From assembly GCF_900112375.1 (NCBI RefSeq), contig NZ_FOLS01000019.1:81671-145670 (forward strand): 64,000 nt of DNA, in the 5' to 3' direction. The position numbers were made by a program, and so were the translations under genes. A model generated the notes under the pieces. That model was not told where the DNA came from and searched no databases. It saw only the letters and a list, made by a program, of their open reading frames with translations. The stretch is from Pseudomonas citronellolis. Its GTDB lineage: Bacteria > Pseudomonadota > Gammaproteobacteria > Pseudomonadales > Pseudomonadaceae. Positions within the stretch are counted from its first letter, which is position 1. Each line of letters opens with the position of its first letter. Below are positions 25,241-37,319 of the stretch, in pieces.

Positions 25241-26682
25241 CAGTGGGCTCCTACGACGGCGGGAATCCGGGCGGCCGCTTCAGCTTCCTCGGCTTTGGAG
25301 GAGGCGATGGTGCGCCAGGTGTTGTAGGCCATGATCAGCATGCCGCTGAGGAACACGGCGCCGCCGATCATGCGCACCACGTAGCCGGGGTGGCCGGCGG
25401 CGAGCGCTTCGACGAAGGAGTAGGTGAGGGTGCCGTCGGCGTTGACTGCACGCCACATCAGGCCCTGGGTGATGCCGTTGACCCACATCGAGGCGATGTA
25501 GAGCACGGTACCGATGGTGGCCAGCCAGAAGTGCGTGTTGATCAGGCCCACGCTGTGCATCTGCTCGCGGCCGAACACTTTCGGGATCATGTGGTACAGC
25601 GAGCCGATGGAGACCATGGCGACCCAGCCAAGGGCGCCGGCATGCACGTGGCCGATGGTCCAGTCGGTGTAGTGGGAGAGGGCGTTGACGGTCTTGATGG
25701 CCATCATCGGGCCTTCGAAGGTGGACATGCCGTAGAAGGCCAGGGATACCACCAGGAAGCGCAGGATGGGGTCGCTGCGCAGCTTATGCCAGGCCCCGGA
25801 GAGGGTCATCATGCCGTTGATCATGCCGCCCCAGGAGGGGGCCAGGAGGATCAGCGACATCACCATGCCGAGGGACTGCGCCCAGTCCGGCAGGGCGGTG
25901 TAGTGCAGGTGGTGCGGGCCGGCCCAGATGTACACGGCGATCAGTGCCCAGAAGTGCACGATCGACAGGCGATAGGAGTAGACCGGACGCTCGGCCTGCT
26001 TGGGCACGAAGTAGTACATCATCCCCAGGAAGCCGGCGGTGAGGAAGAAGCCCACGGCGTTGTGGCCGTACCACCACTGCACCATGGCGTCGGTGGCGCC
26101 GGAGTAGATGGAGTACGACTTCATGAAGCCGACCGGCAGCTCCAGGTTGTTGACCACGTGCAGCAGCGCCACGGTCAGGATGAAGCCGCCGAAGAACCAG
26201 TTGCCCACATAGATGTGCTTGGTCTTGCGCTTCACCAGGGTGCCGAAGAACACCACGGCGTAAGCGACCCAGACGATGGTGATGAGGATGTCGATCGGCC
26301 ATTCCAGCTCGGCGTACTCCTTGGAGGAGGTGTAGCCCAGCGGCAGGCTGATGGCGGCCAGCAGGATCACCAACTGCCAGCCCCAGAAGGTGAAGGAGGC
26401 CAGGGTGTCGGAGAACAGGCGTACCTGGCAGGTACGCTGCACCGCGTAGTAGCTGGTGGCGAACAGCGCGCAGCCACCGAAGGCGAAGATCACGGCATTG
26501 GTGTGCAGCGGGCGCAGGCGTCCGAAGCTCGTCCACGGCAAGCCGAGGTTGAGTTCCGGCCACACCAGCTGGGCGGCGATGACGACGCCGACCAGCATGC
26601 CGACGATTCCCCAGATCACCGTCATCACGGCGAACTGGCGGACCACCTTGTAGTTATAAGCGGTCTGATTGGTTGTGCTCAT
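25240..26682 (-). CDS. ccoN: cbb3 oxidase catalytic subunit I, CcoN (cco-2)
   Basis: 480 residues, starting [18 protein letters not shown] at 26682; seven earlier in-frame codons to 26703 are open but CcoN-1 has the same length without them. All haem and copper ligand regions match CcoN-1. The perfect Anr box at 26823-26836 lies 141 bases upstream, so this is the copy expected to be induced at low oxygen, as for cco-2 in P. aeruginosa. Confidence 0.97.
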   Translation of the reverse strand: MSTTNQTAYNYKVVRQFAVMTVIWGIVGMLVGVVIAAQLVWPELNLGLPWTSFGRLRPLHTNAVIFAFGGCALFATSYYAVQRTCQVRLFSDTLASFTFWGWQLVILLAAISLPLGYTSSKEYAELEWPIDILITIVWVAYAVVFFGTLVKRKTKHIYVGNWFFGGFILTVALLHVVNNLELPVGFMKSYSIYSGATDAMVQWWYGHNAVGFFLTAGFLGMMYYFVPKQAERPVYSYRLSIVHFWALIAVYIWAGPHHLHYTALPDWAQSLGMVMSLILLAPSWGGMINGMMTLSGAWHKLRSDPILRFLVVSLAFYGMSTFEGPMMAIKTVNALSHYTDWTIGHVHAGALGWVAMVSIGSLYHMIPKVFGREQMHSVGLINTHFWLATIGTVLYIASMWVNGITQGLMWRAVNADGTLTYSFVEALAAGHPGYVVRMIGGAVFLSGMLIMAYNTWRTIASSKAEEAEAAARIPAVVGAH

Positions 26683-26797
26683 GGTATATGGGCTTCCATC
26701 CACGGTTATGGGCTAGCCCATCCCGGCGGGTTCCTTACGGCGAACGCCGCCCCTCCCCCAGGGACAGGTACTAATTACGCAACTAGCGGAGCGAAGA

Positions 26798-27502
26798 ATG
26801 GATAAACCCCGGAAACCGAATATTGATTTTGATCAATCGCCGCCGGCGGCCGGCCCGGCGGGGGAGTGTGGCGCTTTGTCGCTGCTGTGGAACCGGCCGG
26901 TCGGTGCGTTGTCGGCAACCCTCGTCCTGGCCCACGGCGCCGGCGCGCCCATGGACAGCCCGTTCATGGACGAAATGGCCCGGCGCCTGGCCGCCCGCGG
27001 CGTGGCGGTGGCGCGTTTCGAGTTCCCCTACATGGCCGCCCGCCGCGAGGATGGCCGCCGGCGCCCGCCGAACCCGCAGAAGCAACTGCTGGAGTGCTGG
27101 CGCCAGGTGTTCGAGCAGGTGCGCGGGCAGGTGCAGGGCCCGCTGGCCATCGGCGGCAAGTCCATGGGCGGGCGCATGGCCAGCCTGCTGGCCGACGAAC
27201 TGGGCGCCGACGCCCTGGTGTGCCTGGGCTACCCCTTCTACGCCGTAGGCAAGCCGGAGAAGCCGCGGGTGGCCCACCTGGCCGAACTGCGCACGCCGAC
27301 GCTGATCGTCCAGGGCGAACGCGATGCCCTGGGCGACCGGGCGGATGTGGCGGAGTACGTGTTGTCGCCGGCGATCCGTGTCGAGTGGCTGGCGGCGGCG
27401 GACCATGATCTGAAGCCGTTGAAGGCGTCAGGGCTGACTCATGAGCAGCATCTGGAGAGCGCGGCGGAGGTGGTGGCGGGGTTTCTGGAGGGGCTTTCGT
27501 AG
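26798..27502 (+). CDS. Alpha/beta hydrolase, Tex30/KANL3 type (PA1558-like)
   Basis: 234 residues if read from ATG 26798. Hydrolase-fold landmarks: VLAHGAGAPMDSPFM (oxyanion loop), nucleophile Ser in GGKSMGGRMAS, an Asp in QGERDALG, and the final His in AAADHDLKP. The first 25 codons are AT-richer and contain the Anr box of cco-2; a TTG at 26876 preceded by GGGGAG at the right distance would remove them. The substrate is unknown. A homologue sits at this place beside ccoN2 in P. aeruginosa, so the neighbourhood is conserved. Confidence 0.85.
   Translation: MDKPRKPNIDFDQSPPAAGPAGECGALSLLWNRPVGALSATLVLAHGAGAPMDSPFMDEMARRLAARGVAVARFEFPYMAARREDGRRRPPNPQKQLLECWRQVFEQVRGQVQGPLAIGGKSMGGRMASLLADELGADALVCLGYPFYAVGKPEKPRVAHLAELRTPTLIVQGERDALGDRADVAEYVLSPAIRVEWLAAADHDLKPLKASGLTHEQHLESAAEVVAGFLEGLS
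26823..26836. promoter_or_regulatory. Perfect Anr box of cco-2
   Basis: TTGATTTTGATCAA matches TTGAT-N4-ATCAA at every defined position. It serves cco-2 on the minus strand. It also falls inside the annotated first 13 codons of the divergent hydrolase, which supports a later start for that gene or dual use. Confidence 0.85.
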
Positions 27503-27964
27503 GGGCGAGCTTGCTTGCGAATGGCGTTCTGCCGGTGGTTTCGGTACCCGGCTTGACCGCGCGCCCTCTCCCTAACCCTCTCCCTGAAGGGAGAGGGGAC
27601 CGTTGGGCAGATGCTGATGTTTCGGCGTTAGCCGGCTAGCACAGAAATTACCGGCTGAAACCATTCCTCCTCTCGGCACGGACAAGCCCCCTCTCCCTTC
27701 AGGGAGAGGGCTGGGGAGAGGGTTACGGACTTCAGCGTAGCTCCGAAGCTGAACCAGGCGACGCTCTGTTCGCGAGCAAGCTCGCTCCTTCCATGGAGCG
27801 TAGGGCGAATAACCGTTCGCGGTTATCCGCCGCCTGACCTTGGCATCCAAACACTGCGGACTTGAACCCGAAGCACCTGCTTGAGGGCGCTCCGCTCCCG
27901 GCCACGGAGCCGGATAGATGAGGGGTGTATCGGCGTACAACCGCGAACGGTTGTACGCCCTACG
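27503..27964. repeat. Intergenic repeat block between the hydrolase and aer
   Basis: 462 bases made of: a degenerate GAGCTTGCTTGCGAA element (27506-27522); the inverted CCCTCTCCC pair (27564-27721) whose spacer parallels those at 3,960 and 14,060; TTCGCGAGCAAGCTCGCTCC (27769-27788); and an inverted pair of the GTAGGGCGAATAACC family (27800-27830 and 27934-27964). No gene is visible. Confidence 0.8.
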
Positions 27965-27971
27965 CCAACAC

Positions 27972-29537
27972 TCAGCGGTTGAACCGCTCCACCAGCGAAT
28001 ACTGGCTCTGCGCCGTCCCCGTCAGCTCCTCGCTCAGCAGCGCGGTGCGCTGGGCCTCGTCGGAGGTCTGGTCGGCCAGTTGAGCGATGGTGGCGATGTT
28101 GCGGTTGATCTCCTCGGCCACCGCGCTCTGTTCCTCGGCCGCCGCGGCGATCTGGTTGGCCATGTCGGCGATGTTGGCTACCGAGTCGCTGATGCCCGAC
28201 AGCGCCTGGTCGGCCAGCAGCACCCGCTCCACGCCTTCGTCGGCCTGGCGGCGGCCGACTTCCATGGCGCTCACCGCGCCCTCGGCGGTTTGCTGCAGCT
28301 TGGCGATCAGGCCGTGGATCTGCTCGGTGGATTCGGCGGTGCGCTGGGCCAGCGAGCGCACCTCGTCGGCCACCACGGCGAAGCCGCGGCCCATCTCGCC
28401 GGCGCGGGCCGCTTCGATGGCGGCGTTGAGCGCCAGCAGGTTGGTCTGGTCGGCGATGCCCTTGATCACGTCGACCACGCCGCCGATCTCGTTGCTGTCC
28501 TGGGCCAGTTGGCTCACCGCCAGGCCCGTCTCGCCCACCGAGGCGGACAGGCGCTGGATGGCCTCGCGGGTCTCGCTGGCCACGCTGCGGCCGCGGCGCG
28601 TCAGCTCGTTGGCCTGGCGCGTGGCGTCGGCGGTGCGCTGCACGTTGTTCGCCACTTCCTGGGTGGTGGCGGCCATCTGGTTGACCGCGGTGGCCACCTG
28701 CTCGGTCTCCACGCGCTGGCGTTCCAGGCCGGAGGAGCTGTGGTGGGCCAGGGTATCGGCCTGGCGGGCCTGGGCGGTGAGCTGCTCGGCGGTGTCCTGC
28801 AGGCGCGTCAGGCAGGTCTTCAGGCGCGCTTCCTGGCTGAGGATGGACATTTCCAGGCGCGCCTGGGCGCCGCGGCTGTCGGTGTACATCTGGGCGATCA
28901 GCGGGTCCGAGGTGGTCTGCTCGGCCAGGCGCAGCAGGCGCTTGAGGCCGCGCTGCTGCCAGCCCAGGCCGGCCAGGCCGAGGGGGACGGCGAGCAGGGC
29001 GGCGAGGGCGAAGCCCCAGTGCGAGTCGAGCCAGACGCCGATGAGGAAGGCCACCTGGCTGATCAGGATGAACGGCAGCCAGTCCAGCAGCACCGGCAGC
29101 CACAGGTCGCGGCGCGGGATCGCCGGCTTGCCGGTGTTGATCCGCTGGTACAGGGCCTGGGCGCGCTCCACCTGCTCGGCGGTGGGGCGCACGCGCACCG
29201 ACTCGTAGCCGACGATCTCGTCGCGCTCGAAGATGGGCGTGACGTAGGCGCTGACCCAGTAGTGGTCGCCGTTCTTGCAGCGGTTCTTGACGATGCCCAT
29301 CCACGGCTTGCCGTTCTTCAGCGTGGCCCACATGTGGGCGAACACCGCGGGCGGCACGTCCGGATGGCGCACCAGGTTGTGCGGCGAGCCCACCAGCTCG
29401 TCCCGCGCGAAGCCGCTGATGTCGATGAAGGCATCGTTGGCATAGGTGATCACGCCACGGCTGTTGGTGGTGGAGATCAGGCGTTGTTCCGCCGGGTAGG
29501 TGCGTTCACGCTGGGTGATGGGCTGGTTGTTGCGCAT
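27972..29537 (-). CDS. aer: Aerotaxis/energy-taxis receptor Aer
   Basis: 521 residues. An N-terminal PAS domain (about 10-115) carries the FAD-pocket sequence [24 protein letters not shown]; two close membrane helices (about 150-195) follow; the rest is a cytoplasmic signalling domain with the conserved tip [20 protein letters not shown]. There is no C-terminal pentapeptide for CheR tethering. It reports redox state to the CheA pathway. Position between cco-2 and acnA is that of P. aeruginosa aer. Confidence 0.95.
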   Translation of the reverse strand: MRNNQPITQRERTYPAEQRLISTTNSRGVITYANDAFIDISGFARDELVGSPHNLVRHPDVPPAVFAHMWATLKNGKPWMGIVKNRCKNGDHYWVSAYVTPIFERDEIVGYESVRVRPTAEQVERAQALYQRINTGKPAIPRRDLWLPVLLDWLPFILISQVAFLIGVWLDSHWGFALAALLAVPLGLAGLGWQQRGLKRLLRLAEQTTSDPLIAQMYTDSRGAQARLEMSILSQEARLKTCLTRLQDTAEQLTAQARQADTLAHHSSSGLERQRVETEQVATAVNQMAATTQEVANNVQRTADATRQANELTRRGRSVASETREAIQRLSASVGETGLAVSQLAQDSNEIGGVVDVIKGIADQTNLLALNAAIEAARAGEMGRGFAVVADEVRSLAQRTAESTEQIHGLIAKLQQTAEGAVSAMEVGRRQADEGVERVLLADQALSGISDSVANIADMANQIAAAAEEQSAVAEEINRNIATIAQLADQTSDEAQRTALLSEELTGTAQSQYSLVERFNR

Positions 29538-29750
29538 TCAGGGCAAGGTCCACGAAGAAGGCAATGTGACGGTTTTGTTATCGGCCGGAATCAACGGAAG
29601 TTGAAGCCTTGTTCGATATTTGGCGTGGGAATATTGGCAGTGGACGATATCAAAATGCTACTTGTCACATAGTCGTAAGAGATTTTCCTATGAGCTCATA
29701 GGTTTTGTCCGTCGGACCTGGCCCGAATGAAAGGCGCGGGCACGGCTTCT

Positions 29751-29980
29751 CGTAGGAGCGAGCTTGCTCGCGAACAAACTCCTCTGCGGGGCTCATTCGC
29801 GAGCAAGCTCGCTCCTACAGGGGGGTATCGTGCGAAAGGGGAAACCGTAGGAGCGGGCCCTGCCCGCGAATCGCGCGCAGGGCGCGCTCCTACAAACACC
29901 GCGCTCCGTAGGATGGGTTGAGCGAAGCGATACCCATCACTGCAACCGCATGGGTTTCGCAAGCTCAACCCATCCTACGA
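29751..29980. repeat. Intergenic repeat block between aer and acnA
   Basis: Contains inverted pairs of three families: GTAGGAGCGAGCTTGCTCGC (29753-29818), GTAGGAGCGGGCCCTGCCCG (29848-29894), and GTAGGATGGGTTGAGCGAAG with its mirror arm (29908-29979). The last is next to the acnA stop at 30000. The gap 29538-29750 before it holds the aer promoter region, where I see no clear operator. Confidence 0.85.
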
Positions 29981-29999
29981 AAGCGTCCTCGCGCAGTCC

Positions 30000-32732
<2,733 letters not shown>

Positions 32733-33069
32733 GACGTTCTCCTCAGGCTGGATTCTGCCGGTGATCGACGGCACCGCTGCGATACTGGCGGAAAGTCCGG
32801 GCGGACTTCCTGGCTTGGCGCAAAAGGAATGCGGATTGGCAGTCATCTTCTGCATATCGGGCGGCATCCTGGCGATTTCCGGCAAGCGCTCCCCGGGGCA
32901 CGGCAAGCCCTGGATCGCGACTTCGGAACTCTCAAACTAGACCGCTGCGCGCGGTCCTGCCATGGGTTCTGGACCTTTTGCCGCAGCCGGGGGTTCCCCT
33001 GGCATGCGGCGAATCCGGGTGAAAGCCGGCCGCGCAGCGACTATAGTGCGCGGCCAAGGAGACACCCCG
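32733..33069. promoter_or_regulatory. Divergent acnA/rlmM promoter region
   Basis: 337 bases with no gene. For rlmM a TATAGT (33043-33048) about 20 bases before AAGGAG (33056-33061) is a plausible -10. I find no Anr or Fur-like box for acnA. Confidence 0.45.
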
Positions 33070-34122
33070 ATGAACACCCTGCTACTGCATTGCCGCCCGG
33101 GCTTCGAGAACGAGGTCTGCGCGGAGATTTCCGACCTGGCCGCCGGCCTCGACGTGGCCGGTTACGCCCGCGCCAAGCCCGCCACCGCCTATGCCGAGTT
33201 CGTCTGCCAGGAGGCCGACGGCGCCGACCGGCTGATGCGCCACCTGCGCTTCGCCGAGCTGATCTTCCCGCGCCAGTGGGCCCGCGGCACCGGCTTCGTC
33301 CAATTGCCCGAGCAGGACCGCATCGGCGCGCTGCTGGAGGAGCTGGGCCCGTACCCGCTGTGCGGCAGCCTGTGGCTGGAAGTCTTCGACAGCAACGAAG
33401 GCAAGGAACTGTCGACCTTCTGCCGCAAGTTCGAGAAGCCCCTGCGCGCCGCTCTGGTCAAGGCCGGCAAGCTGCGCGAGGACCCGAGCCTGCCGCGCCT
33501 GCTGCTGACCTTCCGCTCCGGCCGCGAGGTCTTCGCCGGCCTCGCCGAGCCGCGCAACAGCGCCATGTGGCCGATGGGCATCCCGCGCCTGAGGTTCCCC
33601 CGCGAGGCGCCCAGCCGCTCCACCCTCAAGCTGGAAGAGGCCTGGCATCACTTCATCCCCCGCGGCGAATGGGACAAGCGCCTGGCGCCGGGCATGCTCG
33701 CCGTCGACCTGGGCGCGGCGCCCGGCGGCTGGACCTGGCAACTGGTCAACCGCGAGATGCGGGTGATCGCCGTGGACAACGGGCCCATGGCCGAGAACCT
33801 GATCTACTCCGGCCTGGTGGACCACCAGCGCGCCGACGGCTATGTGTTCCGCCCGCGGCAGACGGTGGACTGGATGGTCTGCGACATCGTCGAGAAGCCG
33901 GCGCGCACCGGCTGGCTGATCGACACCTGGATCGGCGAGGGCCTGTGCCGCGAGGCGGTGGTCAACCTGAAGTTGCCGATGAAGCAGCGCTACGCCGAGG
34001 TGCGCAAGATCCTCGAACGCCTGCGCGAGAGTTTCCGCGAGCGCGGCCTGCGCGTGGCCATCGGCTGCAAGCAGCTGTACCACGACCGCGAGGAAGTCAC
34101 GGTGCACCTGCGACGCCTGTAG
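33070..34122 (+). CDS. rlmM: 23S rRNA 2'-O-ribose C2498 methyltransferase
   Basis: 350 residues from MNTLLLHCRPGFENEVC, with AAGGAG eight bases upstream. An N-terminal THUMP-like RNA-binding half is followed by a Rossmann methyltransferase: SAM site VDLGAAPGGWTWQL, acidic AVDNGPMAENL, and catalytic Lys in VNLKLPMKQRYAEV. It methylates C2498 of 23S rRNA before ribosome assembly. The longer frame from 32962 is through the promoter. Confidence 0.94.
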   Translation: MNTLLLHCRPGFENEVCAEISDLAAGLDVAGYARAKPATAYAEFVCQEADGADRLMRHLRFAELIFPRQWARGTGFVQLPEQDRIGALLEELGPYPLCGSLWLEVFDSNEGKELSTFCRKFEKPLRAALVKAGKLREDPSLPRLLLTFRSGREVFAGLAEPRNSAMWPMGIPRLRFPREAPSRSTLKLEEAWHHFIPRGEWDKRLAPGMLAVDLGAAPGGWTWQLVNREMRVIAVDNGPMAENLIYSGLVDHQRADGYVFRPRQTVDWMVCDIVEKPARTGWLIDTWIGEGLCREAVVNLKLPMKQRYAEVRKILERLRESFRERGLRVAIGCKQLYHDREEVTVHLRRL

Positions 34123-34208
34123 GCGCCTGCGACCCGCGACCTTCGGCGACTTGCCGTTGCGCCGCGCAGCGACCATGCTGTGCGGCGCACCCCCTCCCGG
34201 AGCCGCTC

Positions 34209-35087
34209 GTGAAGCGAAAGTTGCCCTCGCTGCTGGGCAGTTACAGCCGCATGTTGTTGCCGCGCCGTGGCCTGGGCCGCGGCGAGCGCCTGCCGAACCT
34301 GGCCATGGACAGCCGCAGCCTGCGCTTCGACGCCCGCCACCTGCGCGCCTACCGCCAGCACTTCGGCCTGGACCCGGCGCTGGGCGTGCCGCTGCTCTAC
34401 CCGCAGGTGATCAGCCTGCCGCTGCACCTGCGCCTGCTCAGCCGTTCGCGCATGCCGTTGTCGATCCTCGGGCTGATCCACCTGCGCAGCCACATCCAGC
34501 GCTACCGCATGCTCGACGAGCACGCCCAACTGCAGCTGGACTGCCGCATCCTCACCAGCCGGCGCAGCCCGCTGGGGCTGGAGGTGGACGTGGCGACCGA
34601 GGTCTGGCACCACGACATGCTCTACTGGCAGTCGATCACCACCTACCTGCGCCGCGGCGACTTCCTCGACGACCACGCCGAGCCCGACGTGCTGCCCGAG
34701 CGCGCCCAGTGGCACACCCTCGACGTGCCCGCGCACCCCGGCGTGCAGTGGCGCGTGCCGAAGATCGCCGGCTGGCGCTATGCCGGCCTGAGCGGCGACT
34801 TCAACCCGCTGCACCTGTCGCGCCTGATGGCCTCGCGCTACGGCTTCGGCAAACCCTTCGCCCACGGCATGTGGAGCCTGGCGCGCAGCCTCACCGGCCG
34901 GCGCCTGACCGAGCAGGTGCGCCTGGACGTGCACTTCAAGGCGCCGCTGCCGCTGGGCAGCCAGGTGCGCCAGAGCCACCGCCGCCTGGGCCACAAGGAA
35001 CAGTGGGCGCTGCTGCCGGTGGACGGCGGCGACGAGCCGATGCTGCTGGCCCAGCTGGACGAGGCGCCCGCCGGGCCGTTGCGCTGA
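34209..35087 (+). CDS. MaoC-like hotdog-fold dehydratase/hydratase
   Basis: 292 residues from a GTG at 34209 with GGAG six bases before it; the open frame runs far upstream only because it is antisense to acnA. The C-terminal half carries the (R)-hydratase motif YAGLSGDFNPLHLS with catalytic Asp and His, followed by FGKPFAHGMWSLA. The N-terminal half looks like a second, degenerate hotdog. It probably hydrates enoyl-CoA or enoyl-ACP esters. It runs head-on into the CocE-type gene with one base between. Confidence 0.82.
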   Translation: MKRKLPSLLGSYSRMLLPRRGLGRGERLPNLAMDSRSLRFDARHLRAYRQHFGLDPALGVPLLYPQVISLPLHLRLLSRSRMPLSILGLIHLRSHIQRYRMLDEHAQLQLDCRILTSRRSPLGLEVDVATEVWHHDMLYWQSITTYLRRGDFLDDHAEPDVLPERAQWHTLDVPAHPGVQWRVPKIAGWRYAGLSGDFNPLHLSRLMASRYGFGKPFAHGMWSLARSLTGRRLTEQVRLDVHFKAPLPLGSQVRQSHRRLGHKEQWALLPVDGGDEPMLLAQLDEAPAGPLR

Positions 35088-35088
35088 T

Positions 35089-36660
35089 TCAGCGGCCGGC
35101 CGCCAGGCGCGGCTGCAGCGGCAGCAGGGCGGGCAGCTGCACTTCGCCCTGCAGGTCCACCGCGGCGAACTTCCAGGAACCGTTGAACAGGTACTGGCCG
35201 CTGAAACCGCTGACCAGCAGGCCGATCTCGTCCCCCGCCGCCAGGCTGGCGCTGACCGCGTTGAGCCGCGTGGCGCCCTGGTTGAGCAGCGGCTTGACCT
35301 GCTCGTCCAACACCCGCGTGCGGCCGTCCGCGCCACGGATCGCCAGCGAGGCGAACAGCAGCGCCTGGTCGCCCGGGCCGAGCGGCCGGGCCAGGCGAAT
35401 CTCCGCGCTGCCGAGCAGGGCGCTGGGTTCGGCGACCTGCTGCAGCGGGATGAAGGTGCGGGGCTGCAACAGCCCGCTGCTGACCGGCCTCACCGGCGTT
35501 GGCGGCAAGGCCACGACGGGGCCGGGGGCGGGCAGCTCGTCCAGCGCCAGGCCCTGGTCCAGGTCCAGGCTGACGCATAGCGACGGCACGCTGTCGGCGG
35601 CGCCGGGGCGTTGGCGCAGCTTCTCCTCGTACCAGGCGAGGATGCCCTGGTAGAGGTCGATGGCGCGCCCGCCGCAGTGGATCACCGGCTCGTTGTTGAA
35701 TGGCGGCAGGCCGCTCCAGGCCTGCAGCGGCGGCGGCAGGATGTGCCCGCCCTGCATGCCCAGCAGGCGCACGTCGGCGCTGCCCTGGCGCAGGCACTGG
35801 CGGATCTGCAGGCCCTGGTCGAGGGGGAACAGGGTATCGCGCAGGCCCTGGATCAGCAGGGCGTCGGCGTGGGGCCGGCGGCCCTCGGCGCAGTAGCGCG
35901 CCAGGCTGTGGGCGGCCAGTTCGGCGCGCACCGGTTCGGCCATGCGCCCGCTGGCGCTGTGCAGGTAGTCGGCCTGGGCGAACTTGCCCAGGTCGTAGCC
36001 GGTGGCGATGCCCAGGCCCAGCAGCACGCCGCCCCAGCCCATCTTCAACTGGCCGCCCGGGGCCAGGGCGTCGCTCAGGTCGTACCAGGTGGCGATGGGC
36101 ACTATGGCGTCGATGCGCGGGTCCTCGCTGGCCGCCAGTAGTTGCACGGCGCCGCCGTAGCTCTCGCCGAGCATGCCCACGCGCGGGTCGCCCGGGCCGT
36201 CCATGCGCAGCCGCGGCAGGTGCGCGGCGGCCCAGTCGATCACCGCGCTGGCGTCGCTCACCTCGAAGCGCGGGTCCATCATCTCGATGCGCCCGTCGCT
36301 GCCGCCCCAGCCGCGCTGGTCGTAGCTGAGCACCCAGTAGCCGGCCTTCCAGGCCTTGAGCGCGGCGCGGCCGGACATCATGTTCTTGCCGTAGAAACCC
36401 TCCGGCCCGGTCACCCGCCAGCCGCCCCAGCCGTGGGTGTGGACGATCAGCGGCGCCGTCTCGCCGGCCTTGAGCGCTGGCTGGAACACGGTGGCGGACA
36501 GCCGCGTGCCGTCGCGGGCGCTGATCACCGCGTCGTACCAGGTGGCGGGCAGGTCCTGGCCGGCGCTGGCGGAATAGTCGGGGAGGTTGTCGCGGGCGGC
36601 GCAGCCGGCGAGCAGCAAGGCGAGGCAGAGCAGGGCGGGCAGGCGCATGGGCGGGGACAT
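35089..36660 (-). CDS. CocE/NonD-family alpha/beta hydrolase lipoprotein
   Basis: 523 residues with a lipoprotein signal ending LALLLAGC (lipobox Cys20), so it should be anchored in the envelope. Hydrolase landmarks: HTHGWGGWRVTG (oxyanion), YDQRGWGGSDG, nucleophile Ser in GMLGESYGGAVQ, Asp in QGLRDTLFPLDQ, and His in MQGGHILPPP. A C-terminal beta domain (about 400-523) is as in X-Pro dipeptidyl peptidases and cocaine esterase. Likely cleaves small esters or amides outside the cytosol; the substrate is unknown. Confidence 0.85.
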   Translation of the reverse strand: MSPPMRLPALLCLALLLAGCAARDNLPDYSASAGQDLPATWYDAVISARDGTRLSATVFQPALKAGETAPLIVHTHGWGGWRVTGPEGFYGKNMMSGRAALKAWKAGYWVLSYDQRGWGGSDGRIEMMDPRFEVSDASAVIDWAAAHLPRLRMDGPGDPRVGMLGESYGGAVQLLAASEDPRIDAIVPIATWYDLSDALAPGGQLKMGWGGVLLGLGIATGYDLGKFAQADYLHSASGRMAEPVRAELAAHSLARYCAEGRRPHADALLIQGLRDTLFPLDQGLQIRQCLRQGSADVRLLGMQGGHILPPPLQAWSGLPPFNNEPVIHCGGRAIDLYQGILAWYEEKLRQRPGAADSVPSLCVSLDLDQGLALDELPAPGPVVALPPTPVRPVSSGLLQPRTFIPLQQVAEPSALLGSAEIRLARPLGPGDQALLFASLAIRGADGRTRVLDEQVKPLLNQGATRLNAVSASLAAGDEIGLLVSGFSGQYLFNGSWKFAAVDLQGEVQLPALLPLQPRLAAGR

Positions 36661-36805
36661 CCGCTGTCGGGGAAGGCGCCGAGCTTAGCCCAGCGGGCCA
36701 GGCCACGGGCCCGACGAAAGATTGGCCCGCCGCCGTTCGCCCGCCAGGCGTGACCCTGCCCGCGCTTTGGGCGACAATGCGCCATTCGTTTTGCGGAGCC
36801 TTTCC

Positions 36806-37045
36806 ATGTCCCAACCTGTCGACGCCATTCTCGACGCCACCGGCCTGAACTGCCCCGAACCGGTCATGATGCTGCACAACAAGGTGCGCGACCTGCCGGC
36901 CGGCGGCCTGCTCAAGGTCATCGCCACCGACCCCTCCACCCGCCGCGACATCCCCAAGTTCTGCATCTTCCTCGGCCACGAACTGGTGGAGCAGCAGGAA
37001 GAGGCGGGCACCTACCTGTACTGGATCCGCAAGAAGCTCGATTGA
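36806..37045 (+). CDS. tusA: Sulfur carrier protein TusA
   Basis: 79 residues, [20 protein letters not shown]. The CPEP motif bears the cysteine that takes persulfide from IscS and passes it on for tRNA 2-thiouridine and molybdenum-cofactor work. The start at 36806 is standard; 28 open codons upstream lie in the divergent promoter shared with the lipoprotein gene. Confidence 0.95.
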   Translation: MSQPVDAILDATGLNCPEPVMMLHNKVRDLPAGGLLKVIATDPSTRRDIPKFCIFLGHELVEQQEEAGTYLYWIRKKLD

Positions 37046-37074
37046 GCTGTCATCGCCGACTATGTTTCCTGGGC

Positions 37075-37236
37075 GTAGGGCGAATAACGCTCCGCGTTAT
37101 CCGCCGTTTGGCCTTGGCCACACTCCGCTCGTTGCCGGGCACGGAGCCGCCCTCGAAGCCGCGCCGGGTTCAGCCATGGAGTGGCCGGCAAGGCAGGTGT
37201 AACGGCGGATAACCGCGAACGGTTATCCGCCCTACG
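37075..37236. repeat. Inverted pair of the GTAGGGCGAATAACGC repeat
   Basis: GTAGGGCGAATAACGCTCCG followed by CGTTATCCGCC (37075-37107) faces GGCGGATAACCGCGAACGG with TTATCCGCCCTACG (37203-37236) around a 95-base spacer. It separates tusA from the LysR gene. The same family occurs at 27,800-27,964. Confidence 0.8.
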
Positions 37237-37319
37237 TCGGCCACCACGAAACACTTCGCGCGCTTGACCTTTCCATGGCGAAAACGAATGCTGTCCGTTC
37301 TCCATCATTGGAAATGGAC

